From NCBI RefSeq assembly GCF_963973895.1, contig NZ_CAXBBF010000002.1: DNA of 64,000 nucleotides, one strand, 5' to 3'. Under the pieces are notes generated by a model, which saw only the letters and a program-made list of their open reading frames with translations, was not told where the DNA came from and made no database searches. This document shows, piece by piece, positions 61,304 through 64,000 of the stretch (position 1 is its first letter; every line of letters begins with the position of its first letter). The position numbers and the translations under genes are program-made. Origin of the DNA: Porticoccus sp950063125 (GTDB lineage Bacteria > Pseudomonadota > Gammaproteobacteria > Pseudomonadales > Porticoccaceae).

Positions 61304-61987
61304 ATGATTTGCCGTACTCTTAATACCCTGCTAATGATGTTGGTCATGGCGTTTTCCATCGGCGCTTACGCTGAAGCTGAGGAGAAGCCGCGTAGCTACC
61401 CGGATGGCACATGGCTCAACATTGACGGGACCGTTGATCGTGTCGGTCCGAACATGTTTGTCCTCGACTACGGTGAAGGCAATATCACCGTCGAGATGGA
61501 CGATGTCGACAGGGATGCCGATGCCTACGCGCTGAAAAAAGGCGACAAAGTACGAGTCTCCGGCATGGTGGATGATGACCTGTATGAAAGTGCCACGATT
61601 GAGGCCGGCAGTGTCTATGTGGAAAACCTTGGTACCACCTTCCACGCCAGCTCCATGAAGGAAGAGGATTCGTACCTCTCGGGGAAAATGCCCGTGGTCG
61701 TTTCCCGCGGTACGGTACAGGGACGAATCACTATCGTAGCTGATGACAGTTTCACGCTGGATAGCGGCGATAGAAAACTCACGGTTAAGACAAACACCAT
61801 GCCCTATGATCCGCTTGATAACGTAGGGTACCAACAACTTAAAGTTGGCGACTATGTATCGGTTACCGGCGCCATTCAGCGTGGCTTTTTTGACCACAAA
61901 ATACTGAAAGCCACGTCCGTCACTACTTTTTTTGACGGATCAAAGCCTCGTACGACCCCACAATTCTCGACGGATCCCAACCTTTAA
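61304..61987 (+). CDS. Secreted protein with tandem OB-fold-like domains
   Basis: 227 residues with a signal peptide (residues 1-23, ending GAYAEA). Two repeats of an OB-fold-like pattern: GTWLNIDGTVDRVGPNMFVL then YALKKGDKVRVSGMVDDDLY, and again GRITIVADDSFTLDSGDRKL then QQLKVGDYVSVTGAIQRGFF. This resembles BOF/DUF5666-like periplasmic proteins. Role unknown. GGAGGT precedes the ATG, and a strong terminator follows 21 bases after the stop. Confidence 0.7.
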   Translation: MICRTLNTLLMMLVMAFSIGAYAEAEEKPRSYPDGTWLNIDGTVDRVGPNMFVLDYGEGNITVEMDDVDRDADAYALKKGDKVRVSGMVDDDLYESATIEAGSVYVENLGTTFHASSMKEEDSYLSGKMPVVVSRGTVQGRITIVADDSFTLDSGDRKLTVKTNTMPYDPLDNVGYQQLKVGDYVSVTGAIQRGFFDHKILKATSVTTFFDGSKPRTTPQFSTDPNL

Positions 61988-62008
61988 CGGGTGCTGACCA
62001 CGGTAACA

Positions 62009-62036
62009 ATGGGCTGCATAAAGCAGCCCATTTTTT
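62009..62036 (+). terminator. Intrinsic terminator after the OB-fold gene
   Basis: ATGGGCTGC/GCAGCCCAT, 9-bp perfect stem, 5-base loop, followed by TTTTTT (62031-62036). Confidence 0.92.
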
Positions 62037-62158
62037 GTGCAGAAATGAAAAAAAAACTGAGGTCAGATACAACTTTCCTGAAAAATCACGCAGCCAATGT
62101 CAACTTGTAGCAGTTTAAAAAGTTACACTTGACACTGCTCACCCCTAGCTTGATGGAT

Positions 62159-63037
62159 TCAAGGAAGCTGGTAATAGTTTTCCAGCTTCTCTCTCACAGA
62201 ATCGCTTATAACTACTTTTTCCATTGCGGTTTTATTGAAGCTTAGCATCTTTTTTAGCACATTCTGGTTGCTCCATTTAAACATTTCCCAAAGAAATCCT
62301 TTTTTTGGTAGGACATGTTGCAAACTATGCCTCAATCCCCGGTAGGTCTTATCAAGCATTTTAAAACGTAAATTATGACTGTCGTTTTCAATCTCGAACG
62401 AATAATTCTTGTAGAACCCGGGACTCAATTTCGCAAATTTGGCAATGCCAGCCATAACAAGCTCGGGGTTGCTTCTTAGCTCTGAAAACTCAACCGTCAT
62501 CATTCTGCTACCCATTCTCCCCCTAAAAGCAGCCAGATAATGGTCATACCTCCCCCACTCCAAGGCTCTGTAATGCAATGGCGTTGTTGCAACTACTTTA
62601 TTTAGTAACTGCTTCTCTACATACTCATCAAAGCTAAGGTTTTGACTCAAGACTCCTCTCTGTTTGGCATACCTGAAACATGAAACCAACCGTTCAATAG
62701 GATCCCGAAGTACAAAAACCATTTTTGCATTTGGCAACACACTAGGTATATGCAACGCCGTTTTGGAGTATAGGTAGTCTGGTGAAGCTTCAAGCAGGGT
62801 TTTATTTTCTGAAATACCGTGGTTCAAAAAGTATTTTGCGTAACTCTCCAACCCTTCTTCAAAATAACAAAACCTAGGCCCTGGGCAGTCCGAGTCCACA
62901 AAGAATCTGACTTCTTTTGTTAATGCTGCAGAGACTTGTGGGTGGTCGGAAAGGTAGCGAAATAATGCAGTGGTTCCCGATCGAGGCGCTCCGCCAATAA
63001 TCAAGAACGGACTTTTTCTGAACTCGTTCAGCATCAT
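62159..63037 (-). CDS. PAPS-dependent sulfotransferase
   Basis: 292 residues. The 5'-phosphosulfate loop is IIGGAPRSGTTALFRYL near the N terminus (P-loop-like), and the 3'-phosphate motif is MVFVLRDPIERLVSCFRY. This matches heparan-sulfate/carbohydrate-type sulfotransferases and adds sulfate from PAPS to a sugar or lipid acceptor that cannot be named here. Base composition is AT-richer than the flanking core genes and no partner gene is adjacent, so it looks acquired. No signal peptide. Confidence 0.85.
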   Translation of the reverse strand: MMLNEFRKSPFLIIGGAPRSGTTALFRYLSDHPQVSAALTKEVRFFVDSDCPGPRFCYFEEGLESYAKYFLNHGISENKTLLEASPDYLYSKTALHIPSVLPNAKMVFVLRDPIERLVSCFRYAKQRGVLSQNLSFDEYVEKQLLNKVVATTPLHYRALEWGRYDHYLAAFRGRMGSRMMTVEFSELRSNPELVMAGIAKFAKLSPGFYKNYSFEIENDSHNLRFKMLDKTYRGLRHSLQHVLPKKGFLWEMFKWSNQNVLKKMLSFNKTAMEKVVISDSVREKLENYYQLP

Positions 63038-63221
63038 GATTTTCTATTTGCGGCGCTTTTAATTAATAGCAAGCGTAGCATCATAATCCTTAAGGCTGCA
63101 CACATCCCTACCGATCTGGGTATGTTCGGCTGACTGGATTAGGCATCGAGATAACGAGGTCCGACTGGGACTCACCCTGTCTGATCACAGCCCCCGCTTG
63201 CCGGATAATACGAACGGGCAC

Positions 63222-63254
63222 AAAAAAGCCGCTCAAGCTAAGCTGTAAGCGGCT
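63222..63254 (-). terminator. Terminator of tRNA-Pro
   Basis: AGCCGCT/AGCGGCT 7-bp stem with an AGCT-rich loop; on the minus strand it ends in TTTTTT. Confidence 0.8.
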
Positions 63255-63268
63255 AATTTATTTAATTT

Positions 63269-63345
63269 TGGTCGGGACGACAGGATTTGAACCTGTGACC
63301 ACTACACCCCCAGTGTAGTGCGCTACCAGACTGCGCTACGCCCCG
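63269..63345 (-). tRNA. tRNA-Pro (GGG)
   Basis: 77 bases with encoded CCA. Acceptor CGGGGCG/CGTCCCG (one G-U pair), anticodon stem CTACA/TGTAG, loop CTGGGGG with anticodon GGG, T arm GGTTCAAATCC. Confidence 0.95.
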
Positions 63346-63359
63346 AATAGGAGGCGCAC

Positions 63360-63387
63360 ATAATACCGGATGCACCCCACAATTCAA
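63360..63387 (-). promoter_or_regulatory. Promoter of tRNA-Pro
   Basis: Minus strand TTGAAT (63382-63387), 16-base spacer, TATTAT (63360-63365), followed by a GCGCC discriminator as at the other tRNA promoter in this window. It lies just after the MerR gene stop. Confidence 0.6.
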
Positions 63388-63395
63388 GAATAAAA

Positions 63396-63752
63396 TCAGC
63401 CCTTCAGTACCTGCAACAGGTCTTCCAGCTCGCCGACTGTCTGGTCGATCAGCTGCCTGACCTGCGTGGCCTCTTCCTTGGCATCCTCACCGGTCATGCG
63501 CTGACGGGCACCGCCAATGGTAAAACCCTGCTCATAAAGCAATGAACGAATCTGCCGGATCAGGATGACATCCTGGCGCTGATAGTAGCGGCGATTACCA
63601 CGGCGCTTTACCGGGCTGAGGGTGGGAAACTCCTGCTCCCAGTAGCGAAGCACATGGGGTTTGACATCGCAGAGTTCACTGACTTCACCGATGGTGAAGT
63701 AACGCTTGCCGGGAATGGCCGGCAACTGATCGTTATTGCTCGGTTCCAGCAT
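63396..63752 (-). CDS. MerR-family regulator downstream of ihfA
   Basis: 118 residues. The winged helix domain begins FTIGEVSELCDVKPHVLRYW and continues EQEFPTLSPVKRRGNRRYYQ; a short dimerisation helix ends the protein. No metal-binding Cys cluster is present, so it is not a metal sensor of the classical MerR type. The start lies 20 bases inside the ihfA 3' end, an arrangement widely kept in gammaproteobacteria. Target genes are unknown. Confidence 0.88.
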   Translation of the reverse strand: MLEPSNNDQLPAIPGKRYFTIGEVSELCDVKPHVLRYWEQEFPTLSPVKRRGNRRYYQRQDVILIRQIRSLLYEQGFTIGGARQRMTGEDAKEEATQVRQLIDQTVGELEDLLQVLKG

Positions 63753-64000
63753 AGCTTTCTACTCTCGCTTTAAGTTTTTGTCCGGGTTTGAACGTCACTA
63801 CTCGTCTGGCAGAAATGGGGATCTCTTCACCGGTTTTTGGATTGCGACCGGGGCGGGTTTTTTTGTCGCGCAGTTCAAAGTTACCAAAACCTGATAGTTT
63901 GACCTGTTCATTTTTCTCAAGGGCCGTGCGGATCTCTTCAAAAAACGATTCGACGATTTCCTTGGCCTCGCGTTTATTCAAACCCAGGTCTTCGAAAAGC
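63733..64000 (-). CDS. ihfA: Integration host factor alpha (5' end outside window)
   Basis: The C-terminal 88 or so residues are visible; the frame runs off the right edge. LFEDLGLNKREAKEIVESFF and FGNFELRDKKTRPGRNPKTG, then RRVVTFKPGQKLKARV match IHF-alpha (the beta arm with RPGRNPKTGE that bends DNA). IHF alpha/beta bends DNA at recombination and promoter sites. Confidence 0.95.
   Translation of the reverse strand, partial: LFEDLGLNKREAKEIVESFFEEIRTALEKNEQVKLSGFGNFELRDKKTRPGRNPKTGEEIPISARRVVTFKPGQKLKARVESYAGTEQ

Noticed and set aside
1..64000. CRISPR arrays, rRNA genes, complete prophage
   Set aside because: I saw no spaced direct repeat arrays, no rRNA sequence and no phage structural genes in the window.

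Overview
The window looks like chromosome from a marine-type gammaproteobacterium related to Pseudomonas or the Cellvibrionales group. The evidence is gene content and order: mfd-csiV facing mtnP-mscS-nagZ, then lexA, then topA; rlmKL-rmf-gdhB; a moxR-bat operon; pepN-DUF2797-yeaC-glpG-nadK; and a finR/fpr pair. As I remember it, these genes also lie near one another in Pseudomonas aeruginosa. Species cannot be named from the sequence alone. Both edges cut genes: mfd on the left and ihfA on the right.

Layout. 1-13.2 kb holds DNA repair, wall recycling and SOS genes: mfd, csiV, mtnP, an MscS channel, nagZ, a LOG-family protein, lexA with tandem SOS boxes, and topA with small conserved partners. 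13.3-23.4 kb holds uspA, slt-tatD, a heme protein next to a Co/Ni exporter and a CigR-like protein, a SulP transporter, a glutaredoxin-like protein overlapping rlmKL, and rmf. 23.6-36.6 kb holds the giant NAD-glutamate dehydrogenase, a six-gene moxR-bat operon ended by a strong terminator, and an orphan ParA. 36.8-42.5 kb is a minus-strand housekeeping run from nadK to pepN with two stacked terminators.

42.5-52.7 kb is an accessory block. It carries a free-standing protein made of three helicase-associated repeats, a start-less tyrosine integrase C-terminal remnant, a divergent SelO, finR/fpr, an unidentified coding remnant, ilvD, a broken IS3 orfA, a DUF4202 protein, an unknown protein, and a 55-residue CsrA-like protein whose own ribosome binding site resembles a CsrA target. 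The block ends at a tRNA-Asp whose last 20 bases, including one flanking base, are repeated 173 bp away, a pattern expected from integration at a tRNA 3' end.

52.7-64 kb holds a tRNA-Val/tRNA-Asp unit, queD and thpR, an SDR epimerase, a phosphomannomutase and galU (sugar nucleotide supply), and an overlapping MscS / MgtE-N-CBS / MgtE operon. After these come a secreted protein with two OB-fold-like halves, a sulfotransferase that looks acquired, tRNA-Pro, a MerR regulator and ihfA.

The most distinctive items are the hidden CsrA-like gene with its possible autoregulatory site, the scars of a mobile element around it, the HA-repeat protein, and the split MgtE operon.
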